A stretch of DNA of 64,000 nucleotides from Bacteroidales bacterium (GTDB lineage Bacteria; Bacteroidota; Bacteroidia; Bacteroidales; UBA932): NCBI GenBank assembly GCA_017480345.1, contig JAFVAU010000025.1, forward strand, positions 62,001-126,000. The letters are read 5' to 3'. This document shows, in pieces, positions 38,916 through 46,955 of the stretch; the first letter of the stretch is position 1, and each line of letters starts with the position of its first letter. A program made the position numbers and the translations under genes. Below the pieces are notes generated by a model, which was given only the letters and a program-made list of their open reading frames with translations, did not search any database and was not told where the DNA came from.

Positions 38916-39588
38916 AAAATCGTTTCTTAAGCGTTTCAATGTCGCAAAATGATTCACAATTAGCACGAAGCCCTTCCAATGGTTGATTCCACCATTTCAG
39001 ATTCAAAAGCCAGCTAATAGTGCTCGCATCATATCTGTAATCTATCACCTTGGCCGGAACTCCGCCGACAATTGCATAGGGAGGCACATCTGTTACTACT
39101 GATGCACCTGAAAGCACCACCGCACCATCTCCTATATTGAGTCCACCCGCTATAAATACATTTACTCCTATCCAACAGTCATTTCCGATTCGCGTAGGAG
39201 GCAATATTTCATTGAAAAGCTCGACTTCGGAAAAACTTTCCATGGTCTGCAATCTCGGCGAATAAAACACCGGCGAGGTACTCACGTATGGAGCCTTGAA
39301 AGGATGCGTGCCGCGCGTAATCCAGATCCTGTTTCCCAAGGAGCAAAACCGTCCAATCTCCGCTTCCACATGGCATTCCTCCCCAATATAGGAGCCATAC
39401 CCCATAATCCCATCAAAAGTGGAATTTCCCAAAATGGAATTGTTGCCCTCGAAAAACGCATTATCCGCAATTCTTACTGAGCTGTCAAATCGAACAATGC
39501 CGTGCCAGCGTCTCTTATTGAGTAAATACTTTCTCATACGGGATACCGGATCGAACATTAATCTAAACAAGCAGGAAAAAGCCGACAT
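38905..39588 (-). CDS. Hexapeptide-repeat O-acetyltransferase
   Basis: 227 residues. Left-handed beta-helix repeats, for example IGEECHVEAEIGRFCSLGNR and IGNDCWIGVNVFIAGGLNIG, and the catalytic-type TRGTHPFKAPY loop (residues about 90-105) with His. The end DVPPYAIVGGVPAKVIDYRY is the classic tail of CatB/NodL-like acetyltransferases. Acetyl-CoA dependent modification of a sugar in the polysaccharide. Two further acyl-transfer genes follow at 39591-41164 on the upstream side. Confidence 0.88.
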   Translation of the reverse strand: MSAFSCLFRLMFDPVSRMRKYLLNKRRWHGIVRFDSSVRIADNAFFEGNNSILGNSTFDGIMGYGSYIGEECHVEAEIGRFCSLGNRIWITRGTHPFKAPYVSTSPVFYSPRLQTMESFSEVELFNEILPPTRIGNDCWIGVNVFIAGGLNIGDGAVVLSGASVVTDVPPYAIVGGVPAKVIDYRYDASTISWLLNLKWWNQPLEGLRANCESFCDIETLKKRFCED

Positions 39589-39590
39589 TA

Positions 39591-40553
39591 TTATACAGAA
39601 AGAGAATCCTGATATGCTTTGATAAGCTTTTGTGCGACGGCATTCACCAGAATGAAGGCTGGAATGGACACAGCGAGAAGTCCCCAGTATCCAATTACAG
39701 GGACAACACCGTGATATAAAACCTTACCATAGACCAGCACAAGCACATTTGCGGCATAAATCTCCAAGGAATACTTGCCAAGAAACTGAAGAAAGCCACA
39801 CAATCTGTCCAAACGCTTAATAAGGGGTATCAGGTAAGATAGTATGGCCACAACCCCTGGTGCAAAAATATAGACAAGGAAATCTCTATAAACCAGTCCT
39901 TTTACATAGAGGAATAAAATAGGAAGGATAGACAAAGAAAAGCCAATCAATCCGACCTTAAAATTACTCCGATTCAAATAGCAGAGGATTCCCAGAAAGA
40001 AAATCACAAGCCGCCCTAAAGCCGCTTGATAGTACCATGGGAAAGAAAATGCAACGACAAGCCCCAATATAAGAAACCACATCAACAAAATTCCTGCGCA
40101 CACAAACGAAGGGTTACAGGCAAAAAGGATCTTTGCTCCCCGATATAGTAAAGGGAAAACAACATAGAAAAGCAAAATCGCGGCAAGATACCATTCGTAT
40201 ACATCTCCACCCAAACCATAATAATAAAGGCCTGTCATGTTGCAGACAAAATCCCAAACTGAATAGTCTGAGAACCGGAAACTTACCATGAAACCCAGTG
40301 TAGCCCAAACGGGGAAAATCCGAAACATGCGACGCTTGTAAAACTCGCCAAGCGGGTACTTATGGTAAGAATAACAAAGTCCGTATCCTGAAAAGAACAT
40401 TAAAAAATCCACACCGACAAGTGCCGGATAAAAAAACTCTCCTATGGCTGAATCTCCCACGGGCTGATGATATAGAAGAACAAGCAACATTCCTATCCCA
40501 CCAAAAAGCAGTTTACTGTCAAATATGGTAGCTGATAGCTTCTGCATATTCAT
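39591..40553 (-). CDS. Acyltransferase-3 family membrane protein
   Basis: 320 residues from ATG 40553; the longer frame overlaps the upstream gene by 49 bp and was rejected. Integral membrane protein with FGGIGMLLVLLYHQPVG (conserved His) and VDFLMFFSGYGLCYSY. Ends in KLIKAYQDSLSV. Second OafA-like acetylase of the locus; probably modifies a different hydroxyl than the one encoded at 31883. The 1-bp overlap with the neighbouring acetyltransferase points to coupled translation. Confidence 0.83.
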   Translation of the reverse strand: MNMQKLSATIFDSKLLFGGIGMLLVLLYHQPVGDSAIGEFFYPALVGVDFLMFFSGYGLCYSYHKYPLGEFYKRRMFRIFPVWATLGFMVSFRFSDYSVWDFVCNMTGLYYYGLGGDVYEWYLAAILLFYVVFPLLYRGAKILFACNPSFVCAGILLMWFLILGLVVAFSFPWYYQAALGRLVIFFLGILCYLNRSNFKVGLIGFSLSILPILFLYVKGLVYRDFLVYIFAPGVVAILSYLIPLIKRLDRLCGFLQFLGKYSLEIYAANVLVLVYGKVLYHGVVPVIGYWGLLAVSIPAFILVNAVAQKLIKAYQDSLSV

Positions 40554-41164
40554 TACCTCAAACTCCTTATCACCCTTGCTGGATTCCCTCCTGCAAGGCA
40601 ATCTGCAGGAATATCATTCACCACAACGGAGCCAGCTGCGATGATTGCTCTTTCCCCTATCGTAACCCCTTTACAGATAATGGAACGCGCCCCCACAAAA
40701 ACATCGTTGCCGATATGGACGGACGCCTTATCTGCCGACTGCCTGTCCAAAACCCTGTCACGCCTCACCATCCAATCCTTGCTATGGAAATCAGAGTCCA
40801 TAATCAAGCATCCGGCACCAATATTTACATAATCACCGATAACAATCTCTTCACGGCACTGAATGGACGTATTGGACATCCCGGAATGTGCCCCTATGGA
40901 CAACGTTGCACCGTCTCCAACAGATATCACGGAATGACCACCATTATCAATTGCAAAACGACCGGAATTGCATATAAAGCCATCACCAATAAACACCCTC
41001 GAACCATGACTGATATACAAATAACATTTCCCCTTGAATGATATGCCTTTCCCGTCGATATCCACGCCAGCTTCGGCCAATGAAGAGAGCATTCTTCTCT
41101 CCGACAAATCCTGCAACTTACGTATCGCAACATCTTTATACCGGAATAGTATACTGCCGACCAT
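40553..41164 (-). CDS. Hexapeptide-repeat acyltransferase
   Basis: 203 residues. Repeats such as ISVGDGATLSIGAHSGMSNT and IVIGDYVNIGAGCLIMDSD, a His in the active-site loop DSDFHSKDW (residues about 120-130), and the tail DIPADCLAGGNPARVIRSL. First gene of the polysaccharide block when read in the direction of transcription. No promoter of the clear TTTG/TAnnTTTG kind was found in the region before it, so it may be read through from upstream genes. Confidence 0.87.
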   Translation of the reverse strand: MVGSILFRYKDVAIRKLQDLSERRMLSSLAEAGVDIDGKGISFKGKCYLYISHGSRVFIGDGFICNSGRFAIDNGGHSVISVGDGATLSIGAHSGMSNTSIQCREEIVIGDYVNIGAGCLIMDSDFHSKDWMVRRDRVLDRQSADKASVHIGNDVFVGARSIICKGVTIGERAIIAAGSVVVNDIPADCLAGGNPARVIRSLR

Positions 41165-41376
41165 AGTTTAAAAACCTCTAAACTCTACCACTCCACAAAG
41201 ACTAAAACTAAGATATTACAAAAAAGAGAAGGCCTCAGGCTGGTTAAACATCGTCACTGTAACTATTTGCCAGCGTAACAGTGAACTGGGTACTGTCTCA
41301 AAACCGTGGGCTCCTGTGGTTGCTAGTCTTTTGAAAGGCTGAGAGCCTTCAAAAGACTTGGGAAGTTCACTTTCTT
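41165..41376. other. Gap between capsule block and small peptide gene
   Basis: No convincing gene in these 212 bp. It contains the strong hairpin described at 41325-41358 and AT-rich DNA before the acetyltransferase start. A 63-codon minus-strand frame here has no recognisable features and its stretch overlaps the hairpin. Confidence 0.6.
41325..41358 (-). terminator. Strong hairpin after the 33-residue peptide gene
   Basis: Arms AGTCTTTTGAAAGGCT and AGCCTTCAAAAGACT pair fully apart from one bulged A, with a 3-base loop. It begins 18 bp beyond the stop of the small gene at 41377. No T tract follows on the minus strand, so it may stabilise the small mRNA rather than terminate it. Confidence 0.5.
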
Positions 41377-41478
41377 TCACTTTCCCTTCCGCCTCCTGTC
41401 CAGCCAATCTTCAATAAACCAAAGAATGATACCGGACATAATCGACAGAAAAATCTGCCACAAGAAGTTCAACATCAT
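41377..41478 (-). CDS. 33-residue single-span membrane peptide
   Basis: ATG at 41478 (or the adjacent ATG at 41475), TGA at 41377-41379. The peptide has one hydrophobic helix (FLWQIFLSIMSGIILWF, residues 5-21), then acidic-aromatic EDWLD and a basic tail RRRKGK. This layout, together with a stable hairpin just downstream, is like small membrane peptides of type I toxin-antitoxin systems and other small Bacteroidetes membrane proteins. No antisense RNA promoter was identified. Possibly real; function unknown. Confidence 0.5.
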   Translation of the reverse strand: MMLNFLWQIFLSIMSGIILWFIEDWLDRRRKGK

Positions 41479-41530
41479 AAGCCTTAGGTATTGCGCCTTC
41501 GGCCTTCTCTAAATAGCGATAAAAATTATC

Positions 41531-42649
41531 CTACTTCCCCTCCCCAGCCTTGGTGAAGTGAATCTCAACCCTACGGTTGCGCTGACGGTTTTCAGCAGAC
41601 GTATTGGGGGCCACGGGGCGATTCTTGCCATAGCCCACGGAGGTAATCATGAAGGGGTTCACACCACGCATCACAAGGTAGTCCACCACAGCGGCGGCAC
41701 GGCTGCGGGACAGACGGATGTTGTAGTCGTCTCCGCCCACGTCATCTGTATGGCCCTCCACCAGGGTGCGCAGGCCAGGGTTCTCCTGAATGTAATAGGC
41801 CACCTCGTCAAGAATGCGCTTGGCGGCAAAAGTAAGGGTGGAAGAACCGGTCTCAAACAGCACGGCGCCAGAAAGGTCGCGATTGAACTTCTCCTCCTGC
41901 TTCTTAAGCTTCTCATCCTGGGAAACCACCTGCTGTACAACCACATACTCCTTCTCCTTCACGGTAACAGTGTCCCGCACCACAACCGTCACGGTATCGT
42001 GTATGGGCTCAGGCTCAGGCATCAGTGCCGCCACATGCTGGACGGCTTTCTTGCGCCGACCTTCCTTGCCAATGTTGAAGCGCAGGCCGATGGTTGCACT
42101 GGCCACCATACCCACGGTAGAAGCATCGTCGCTGAGCATGGTTCCCCGCACGGCGGAAAGCTTGAGATTGGGCACCAGCTGAATATTCTCAGACATCTTG
42201 ATGGGGAACATTACGCCAATACCGCCGGCCGGTGAAACGCCCTTGGAGAAGGCGACACCCACGTGCAGATAGGGCACAAAAGCTCCGGCCAACCTCAAAT
42301 ATACATCGCCATGGGCATATAAGTACTGCCGCTTGCCATAATCCACATATTGGTCGGAGATGGTAAGCCCCTGGAAGCCCAGGCCGAAGCCCCACGTACC
42401 CTTGCGGGTCATCATCCCCGCATAAAGGTCCAGGGCCGTGCCGGCACCCAGGCCCGAGAACTCGCGGGTGCGGAAAGCGCGGCCGTTCATACCAAGGTTA
42501 AGGCCACCGCCCACGCCCACAAAAAAGCCCGGACGGGGCCGGTATTCCCGCACGGGAACAGAAATATCTTTGGTCGACAGCCCCTGTGCATGCACGGCGA
42601 AAGCCGTACCAAGCAAGACGAACACAGAAATAATTGTATTACGTATCAT
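41531..42649 (-). CDS. OmpA-family outer-membrane protein
   Basis: 372 residues with signal peptide (VFVLLGTAFAVHAQG). Residues of about 35-190 form a beta-barrel (PGFFVGVGGGLNLGMNG, GLRFNIGKEG). A linker with EKEYVVVQQVV repeats follows. The C-terminal OmpA domain has FETGSSTLTFAAKRILDEVA, TLVEGHTDDVGGDDYNIRLS (peptidoglycan-binding Asp and Arg) and NRRVEIHF. Anchors the outer membrane to peptidoglycan. Last gene of a surface gene set that includes three further outer-membrane proteins upstream. Confidence 0.9.
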   Translation of the reverse strand: MIRNTIISVFVLLGTAFAVHAQGLSTKDISVPVREYRPRPGFFVGVGGGLNLGMNGRAFRTREFSGLGAGTALDLYAGMMTRKGTWGFGLGFQGLTISDQYVDYGKRQYLYAHGDVYLRLAGAFVPYLHVGVAFSKGVSPAGGIGVMFPIKMSENIQLVPNLKLSAVRGTMLSDDASTVGMVASATIGLRFNIGKEGRRKKAVQHVAALMPEPEPIHDTVTVVVRDTVTVKEKEYVVVQQVVSQDEKLKKQEEKFNRDLSGAVLFETGSSTLTFAAKRILDEVAYYIQENPGLRTLVEGHTDDVGGDDYNIRLSRSRAAAVVDYLVMRGVNPFMITSVGYGKNRPVAPNTSAENRQRNRRVEIHFTKAGEGK

Positions 42650-42664
42650 CGTTCGTTCCTCCCC

Positions 42665-43384
42665 TTAAAAATGGAATATTACACCCAGTGAAGCCACAAA
42701 ACGGAGATCCAGCGGGAAACCGGCATATCCTTGCTTCTTATTCTGGTCTTCAACCGACGGCTGAAGGCCGTTGTATTGGTCGCCATACCCTTCTCCGCAG
42801 AGGTCGAAAAAGAAACTGAAGGTACGGTTCACGGCAAACTCGCCCATAAAGCCAAGCCGGAAGCCGAACTCATTGTTCACCGGGTCAATCTTCTGCCAGG
42901 GATGGCCGGAGTCTGTAAAGCCAAACGTATGCGCATATCCCAAGCCAAAATAGATTCTGGGATAGAAGGTTCTCAGTTTCTCGGCATCCCCGCGGCTCAG
43001 GAAGTCGAACACGACATCCAGGAAAAAGTTGGCGCTTTTGAACTTGTAGGGATAGAAGCCATGTGCGGCCGTGTCCACGGTATTGGCGGCCGAAGCGTTC
43101 TGGCCAAAGTATGCGGCCAGGCGCATGGACCAGTTGTTTGTGAAATAGTATCCCAGCTGTAGCCCCCCTTGTGGAGTGAGCAGGTCCGGAATCCGCCTGT
43201 TATCCACATAGGAGAAAACATTCTCGTTGACAGAGAGCAGGATGGACCCCTGCACAGCCAGATAGATGGGTTTGCTCGGACGCTCGGCACCCGCACGCTC
43301 CTCGGGCTGGTTTACGGAATTTTGCCCTCCGGACGGGATAACGGCCCCGACGAGAAAAGCAAAGAAAAGAATTAACTTTTTCAT
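42665..43384 (-). CDS. Predicted outer-membrane beta-barrel protein
   Basis: 239 residues. Signal peptide LILFFAFLVGAVIPSGG, then alternating strands with aromatic ends (GGLQLGYYFTNNWSMRLAAY, ANFFLDVVFDFLS, FYPRIYFGLGYAHTFGF) and a final strand DLRFVASLGVIFHF ending in Phe, as in OmpW/DUF-type barrels. No defined family by eye. It lies 15 bp upstream of the OmpA gene and shares orientation, so the two are probably co-expressed. Confidence 0.75.
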   Translation of the reverse strand: MKKLILFFAFLVGAVIPSGGQNSVNQPEERAGAERPSKPIYLAVQGSILLSVNENVFSYVDNRRIPDLLTPQGGLQLGYYFTNNWSMRLAAYFGQNASAANTVDTAAHGFYPYKFKSANFFLDVVFDFLSRGDAEKLRTFYPRIYFGLGYAHTFGFTDSGHPWQKIDPVNNEFGFRLGFMGEFAVNRTFSFFFDLCGEGYGDQYNGLQPSVEDQNKKQGYAGFPLDLRFVASLGVIFHF

Positions 43385-43403
43385 GTATACTGTTTTTTAT
43401 TAT

Positions 43404-45380
43404 CTACAAATCAGAATCGTCATCCCTATTCAGGCCATACGCCTTGACAAGCCTCGAAATCTCCGGGTCCAGATTGCCACGGAACACCATGGAGCGGTCC
43501 AGCTTGCAGGCCGTCAGATAGTGACGGACGGCCGTGCTCTCATCCCCGAACCGGGAGTACACGATGGCAAGCAGGTAGTGGACCTTTGCCGAAGGAGGCA
43601 GCTTGGAAAGGATGTCAAGCGCAACATGATTGCGGTCCGCACCGATTGCCGCCACGGCCGTATTGTAGTCCTTGTAGGGAGCCAGCAGGTTGGCCGCCGT
43701 CTGGTAATCCATTTCCTCAAGAGCCTTGAGGCCGGCGCGATAGACGGTATCCACCGTGGTCGTCACAACCGTGTCGCGCACCATGCCCTTGCGGTGCAGA
43801 TAGAATTCAAATTCCACCCGACGCAGTTTCGTGTAAAGGCTGTCGCGGATATAAGGGTACGAATCCAGGCCTTTCATCAGGTATTCCCTCCTGTCAATGT
43901 CACGCGTGTCACGAAGGGCACTGTAGTCGGCCTTTTGCTGTGCCGACAGCGTACTGTCGCGGGCGACCAGCATGTCAAGTGTCAGCCAGTCTTCGCCCAC
44001 GGACTGACTGATAAACGGAATGGAACGGCGGACGAACTTCACCGGATTGCCGTTCTCATCCATGGTGATGCCGAATTCGGCTTCCAGGGAATCCTGCTGT
44101 GCACGGACATAATCGTTCAGGTACGACGAGATGCTTCGTCCGCGCTCAAGGGAGAGCCTGTCATTGAAGGAAAGAGAACCCTCCGGAGAGCAGTAGGCCG
44201 ACACCACGATGGAATCCATGTCGTAAACCTGGTCCTGCAGGAGCGCCGACATCACCTTCCGCGCCCGGCCCAGCTCATGACGGTTGCGGCCGAGCTTCTC
44301 ATCCACGTCGGAACGCCCTATGGCAAAATCCACCTCGATACTCAAGTTGGCGGCCACGCGGCGCTCGGTTACCTTCTCCAGGTATTTTTCTTCCGGGCTG
44401 GCAAGGGTGGACGTACTCGATATATAGAAGGTAAAAGGCTTTGAACGCGGGATAAGATATATCACCTCCCCCTTTTCAAGCACCTCGCCGGAAAGGACGA
44501 TATCCACCTTCTTCAAGCCCGGCTTGGTTTTCACCGTATGAACATACTCATAGGTAAAAGTGCCATTCTCGTTCACCAGGACGGTATCCAGGCGCACCCC
44601 TTCCTTTTCGATGAACGTCTTGAGCTGGTCGTGCATCCGAGTCAGCCGGTTTTTCTTCCGCAGATTCCGACGAAGTCGGCCTTTATGGGAGTAATGGTCC
44701 AGGATATCCTGCTGGGACAGGCCGTAGCGGGTCCTGAAGGACTCGTCGGAGACAATGGTGGTATCACCTTTAAGGGAGTAGATTTCCGGAAGGTTGCGGG
44801 CCAGGAAAATCTCGAAATTCCTGCGCTCATAGTAGTAGTTGGGGTCCGTGATGAGGGACGCCATGAGTTTCTCGTACTGCTGATACCCCCGAAGCTGCGC
44901 CTTACGGTACTCCGTGCCGGTAATGATTACGGGATCCAGCCGCACGCTGTCGTCCAAAGCATACAGGTCTGGGAACAACTGCACCTGCCAGCGGCTGTCG
45001 CACACGGAGGGAGGGACAATAATGTCAAAGTACAGGTCCACCTCGCCGTTCCGTTCGGAGATGTGGCGGAAGCGGGCCGTGACAGTTGCGGCTTCCAGCA
45101 CCTCGGAGGCCGTGACTTCACCCGTCTTTTCATCCTTGAAAGTCTTCATGAAGAAAAGGTCCCGGCCAGTGCTCTCATCATACACTTTAAGCGTGTCTCT
45201 GAGGGTCTTGAAACGGTCGAACTGCGGGACCTTGGATGTAGTATCCTTGCCCACAATGGCCGGGAGCGCGACCTCGCCGCTGTACAACTTGTCAAGCTTT
45301 CGCTGCGTTGCGCATCCCACAACGACAAGGGCCGAAACGGCGAATAGAATGGATGTCAGATGCTTAGAATACATATACAA
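43404..45380 (-). CDS. DUF3868/OmpA-like lipoprotein with TPR-like tail
   Basis: 658 residues. Lipoprotein signal VVVGCATQRKLDKLYSGE (Cys near residue 23). The first 250 residues resemble the DUF3868 surface module (DLYFDIIVPPSVCDSRWQVQ). The middle has an OmpA-like domain (FAIGRSDVDEKLGRNRHELG, SAYCSPEGSLSFNDRLSLER). The C-terminal 100 residues look like a short helical repeat (YQTAANLLAPYKDYNTAVAA). Paired with the DUF3575 gene upstream, overlapping by 17 bp, a combination typical of Mfa/fimbria-type operons. Probable outer-membrane lipoprotein. Confidence 0.72.
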   Translation of the reverse strand: MYMYSKHLTSILFAVSALVVVGCATQRKLDKLYSGEVALPAIVGKDTTSKVPQFDRFKTLRDTLKVYDESTGRDLFFMKTFKDEKTGEVTASEVLEAATVTARFRHISERNGEVDLYFDIIVPPSVCDSRWQVQLFPDLYALDDSVRLDPVIITGTEYRKAQLRGYQQYEKLMASLITDPNYYYERRNFEIFLARNLPEIYSLKGDTTIVSDESFRTRYGLSQQDILDHYSHKGRLRRNLRKKNRLTRMHDQLKTFIEKEGVRLDTVLVNENGTFTYEYVHTVKTKPGLKKVDIVLSGEVLEKGEVIYLIPRSKPFTFYISSTSTLASPEEKYLEKVTERRVAANLSIEVDFAIGRSDVDEKLGRNRHELGRARKVMSALLQDQVYDMDSIVVSAYCSPEGSLSFNDRLSLERGRSISSYLNDYVRAQQDSLEAEFGITMDENGNPVKFVRRSIPFISQSVGEDWLTLDMLVARDSTLSAQQKADYSALRDTRDIDRREYLMKGLDSYPYIRDSLYTKLRRVEFEFYLHRKGMVRDTVVTTTVDTVYRAGLKALEEMDYQTAANLLAPYKDYNTAVAAIGADRNHVALDILSKLPPSAKVHYLLAIVYSRFGDESTAVRHYLTACKLDRSMVFRGNLDPEISRLVKAYGLNRDDDSDL

Positions 45381-45897
45381 AACTCAGGGAAAGGAAGTCG
45401 GGCAGCACACGGAGGCCAAGGTCACGGTAATTGGGCACCCAGCCGCCAGCGCCCACTTCCAGGTTTACAGACTCATTCAACATAAAAGTATATCCCAGGC
45501 CGATGCCGGGGCCGAAGCCCCCGCTTCCCTGCCAGCCGTTCTCATCAATAATTCCGGGGATGCTGAATCCGCCATAGTTGAACGACTGGTATTGGAGCTT
45601 GGCCACCACCCAGAAACCGGAATTCACATACCAGGGCCAATAGCGGACGCCTCCGTAGAAGGCGGTTTGCTGGAGTTTGAAGGAAGAGCCATTGGACTTT
45701 TCAAAACTCCAGGGATTGTAACGGAAACCCAGGTGGGCCGAGAAGTGCTGCGACATGGAGATGCCCCCTTCAAGATTGAAGGTAAACAAGGTGGCCCAGT
45801 CCAGCACGTTGGTCTGGATGGAATACTTCTGCGCCCTGGCCGTTCCGGACACAAACAAGAGCCCGCAAACGAGTGCAGTTACGAGATATTTCTTCAT
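45364..45897 (-). CDS. DUF3575 outer-membrane protein
   Basis: 177 residues. Signal peptide VTALVCGLLFVSGTARA, then the DUF3575 barrel: SIQTNVLDWATLFTFNLEGG, FRYNPWSFEK, GVRYWPWYVNSGFWVVAKL and final strand FLSLSFVYVF. Unlike the copy at 10609 it has no repeat-derived linker. First gene of its unit, preceded by a clear promoter at 45989-45996. Confidence 0.85.
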   Translation of the reverse strand: MKKYLVTALVCGLLFVSGTARAQKYSIQTNVLDWATLFTFNLEGGISMSQHFSAHLGFRYNPWSFEKSNGSSFKLQQTAFYGGVRYWPWYVNSGFWVVAKLQYQSFNYGGFSIPGIIDENGWQGSGGFGPGIGLGYTFMLNESVNLEVGAGGWVPNYRDLGLRVLPDFLSLSFVYVF

Positions 45898-45988
45898 TGA
45901 AAAACTATAGGGATAAATACGGCTTCGCCGTCAATCCTGCATGGCAGGACTGGGAAAGAAAATGATGGAAATCGCGTCCATTTGGATG

Positions 45989-45996
45989 CAAAGGTA
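45989..45996 (-). promoter_or_regulatory. Promoter (-7 box) for the DUF3575/OmpA operon
   Basis: On the minus strand the bases read TACCTTTG, a perfect TAnnTTTG -7 box. TTTG lies 23 bp further upstream, slightly wider than the usual 19-21. Transcription would start near 45981 and give a leader of about 84 bases before the ATG at 45897. It could also drive the capsule block by read-through. Confidence 0.6.
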
Positions 45997-46060
45997 ATAA
46001 AATTAAATGCAATGCACAACAAATCCCGTCCGAAATTTTGGTTCCGGGAAAAGAGCGCGG

Positions 46061-46525
46061 TCAACGGGCCGGTAACAGAAGCTTCAGACGGGCGACAAAA
46101 TGCATGCAGTCCATGGGGGTACTGTTGGCCAGGTCAAAGTCACGCAGGGCCACTTCAATACTGCTGGTTTCCACCTGCCGGGTTGCAGCCGGAACGGCAG
46201 GAACGGCAGGCCCGGCGCCATCCTTCCAGTTATGGAACGCCACCTCATCAACCGCGATTGGAGACTTCACCTCTATCCGGTCCGGCGTGTCCACCAGGCG
46301 CTCGTATCCACCGATATAGGATTCCAGGGAGCCGTCCGGTAGCCCCACGCTTATTGTATACTGCCCGGCAATCTTGACAAAACGGCGGGTGGGTTTCAGC
46401 GGTTTCACCTGCTTGACAAAAAGAAAGGCGGAACGCTCATACAGGTGCCAGAACATGCCTTCACGAAGCAATATCATGCGACCTGTATTTTCACTTTCCA
46501 ATGAGAGTTTTTCCAGCGTAGTCAT
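46061..46525 (-). CDS. Stand-alone MutS-like domain protein related to the DGR accessory
   Basis: 154 residues. Residues of about 17-75 (MILLREGMFWHLYERSAFLF, then RRFVKIAGQYTISVGLP) line up with the N-terminal domain of the DGR accessory protein at 51793-52488: both have G-x-F-x(3)-YERSAFLF followed by a RxVK strand. That domain resembles MutS domain I (FxxxGDFYE). The C-terminal 45 residues (PMDCMHFVARLKLLLP) differ and no Avd part is present. A second accessory or regulator of the DGR is the favoured idea, but direct evidence is lacking. Confidence 0.55.
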   Translation of the reverse strand: MTTLEKLSLESENTGRMILLREGMFWHLYERSAFLFVKQVKPLKPTRRFVKIAGQYTISVGLPDGSLESYIGGYERLVDTPDRIEVKSPIAVDEVAFHNWKDGAGPAVPAVPAATRQVETSSIEVALRDFDLANSTPMDCMHFVARLKLLLPAR

Positions 46526-46544
46526 TTCTCACACAGTCAATTTC

Positions 46545-46592
46545 TAAAAAATGATGCCCCTGCTACCATAAAAGTATAGGAAGCAGGGGCAT
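46545..46592 (-). terminator. Rho-independent terminator
   Basis: Perfect 11-bp arms ATGCCCCTGCT (46554-46564) and AGCAGGGGCAT (46582-46592) with a 17-base loop, followed on the minus strand by CATTTTTT. It lies 13 bp beyond the stop of the small secreted protein gene at 46606. Confidence 0.8.
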
Positions 46593-46605
46593 GGAACACC
46601 AGCCT

Positions 46606-46821
46606 TTAGAAAAGCGATACTTCCACCTGGTTTACGACATTCGTCGGTTTAGGTTTAGGCGTGAAAGGCCCGGGGCGCTTGATGTCAGGATTCGGCTTGG
46701 GGTCGCCAAGAATGATAGGCTTGTGAATCCACGGAGGAATGGCACCGCTTGCCGTGGTTGCCGAGAACGAGAAGCTACTTGACAAGGCAAGTATGCCGCC
46801 GAATAAGAGCAATTTTTTCAT
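46606..46821 (-). CDS. Small secreted Pro-rich protein
   Basis: 71 residues. Signal peptide KKLLLFGGILALSSSFSFSA, then PWIHKPIILGDPKPNPDIKR and a Pro/Lys-rich stretch ending QVEVSLF. The mature part is only about 50 residues. Its own terminator follows. Such small exported proteins are frequent next to regulators in Bacteroidales; no function known. Upstream 134 bp (46822-46955) show no clear promoter box. Confidence 0.6.
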   Translation of the reverse strand: MKKLLLFGGILALSSSFSFSATTASGAIPPWIHKPIILGDPKPNPDIKRPGPFTPKPKPTNVVNQVEVSLF

Positions 46822-46955
46822 AACATGTGTGTTTTAAAAGTTCACACGAAGTTAGGTTATCCGTTTGGCTCTACCACGTGTCAATGCATGTCAAAATAGG
46901 AACTTAAACTATTGATATTCAACAAATGGAAGAAATAATTTGTGGCATAAGAATG

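Noticed and set aside
41216-41407. 63-codon minus-strand frame before the capsule block
   Set aside because: It overlaps the strong hairpin and the small membrane peptide gene in another frame and shows no conserved-looking features.
43266-45347. Plus-strand frames opposite the outer-membrane protein genes
   Set aside because: Shadow frames of strong minus-strand genes with clear signal peptides and domains; no recognisable protein.
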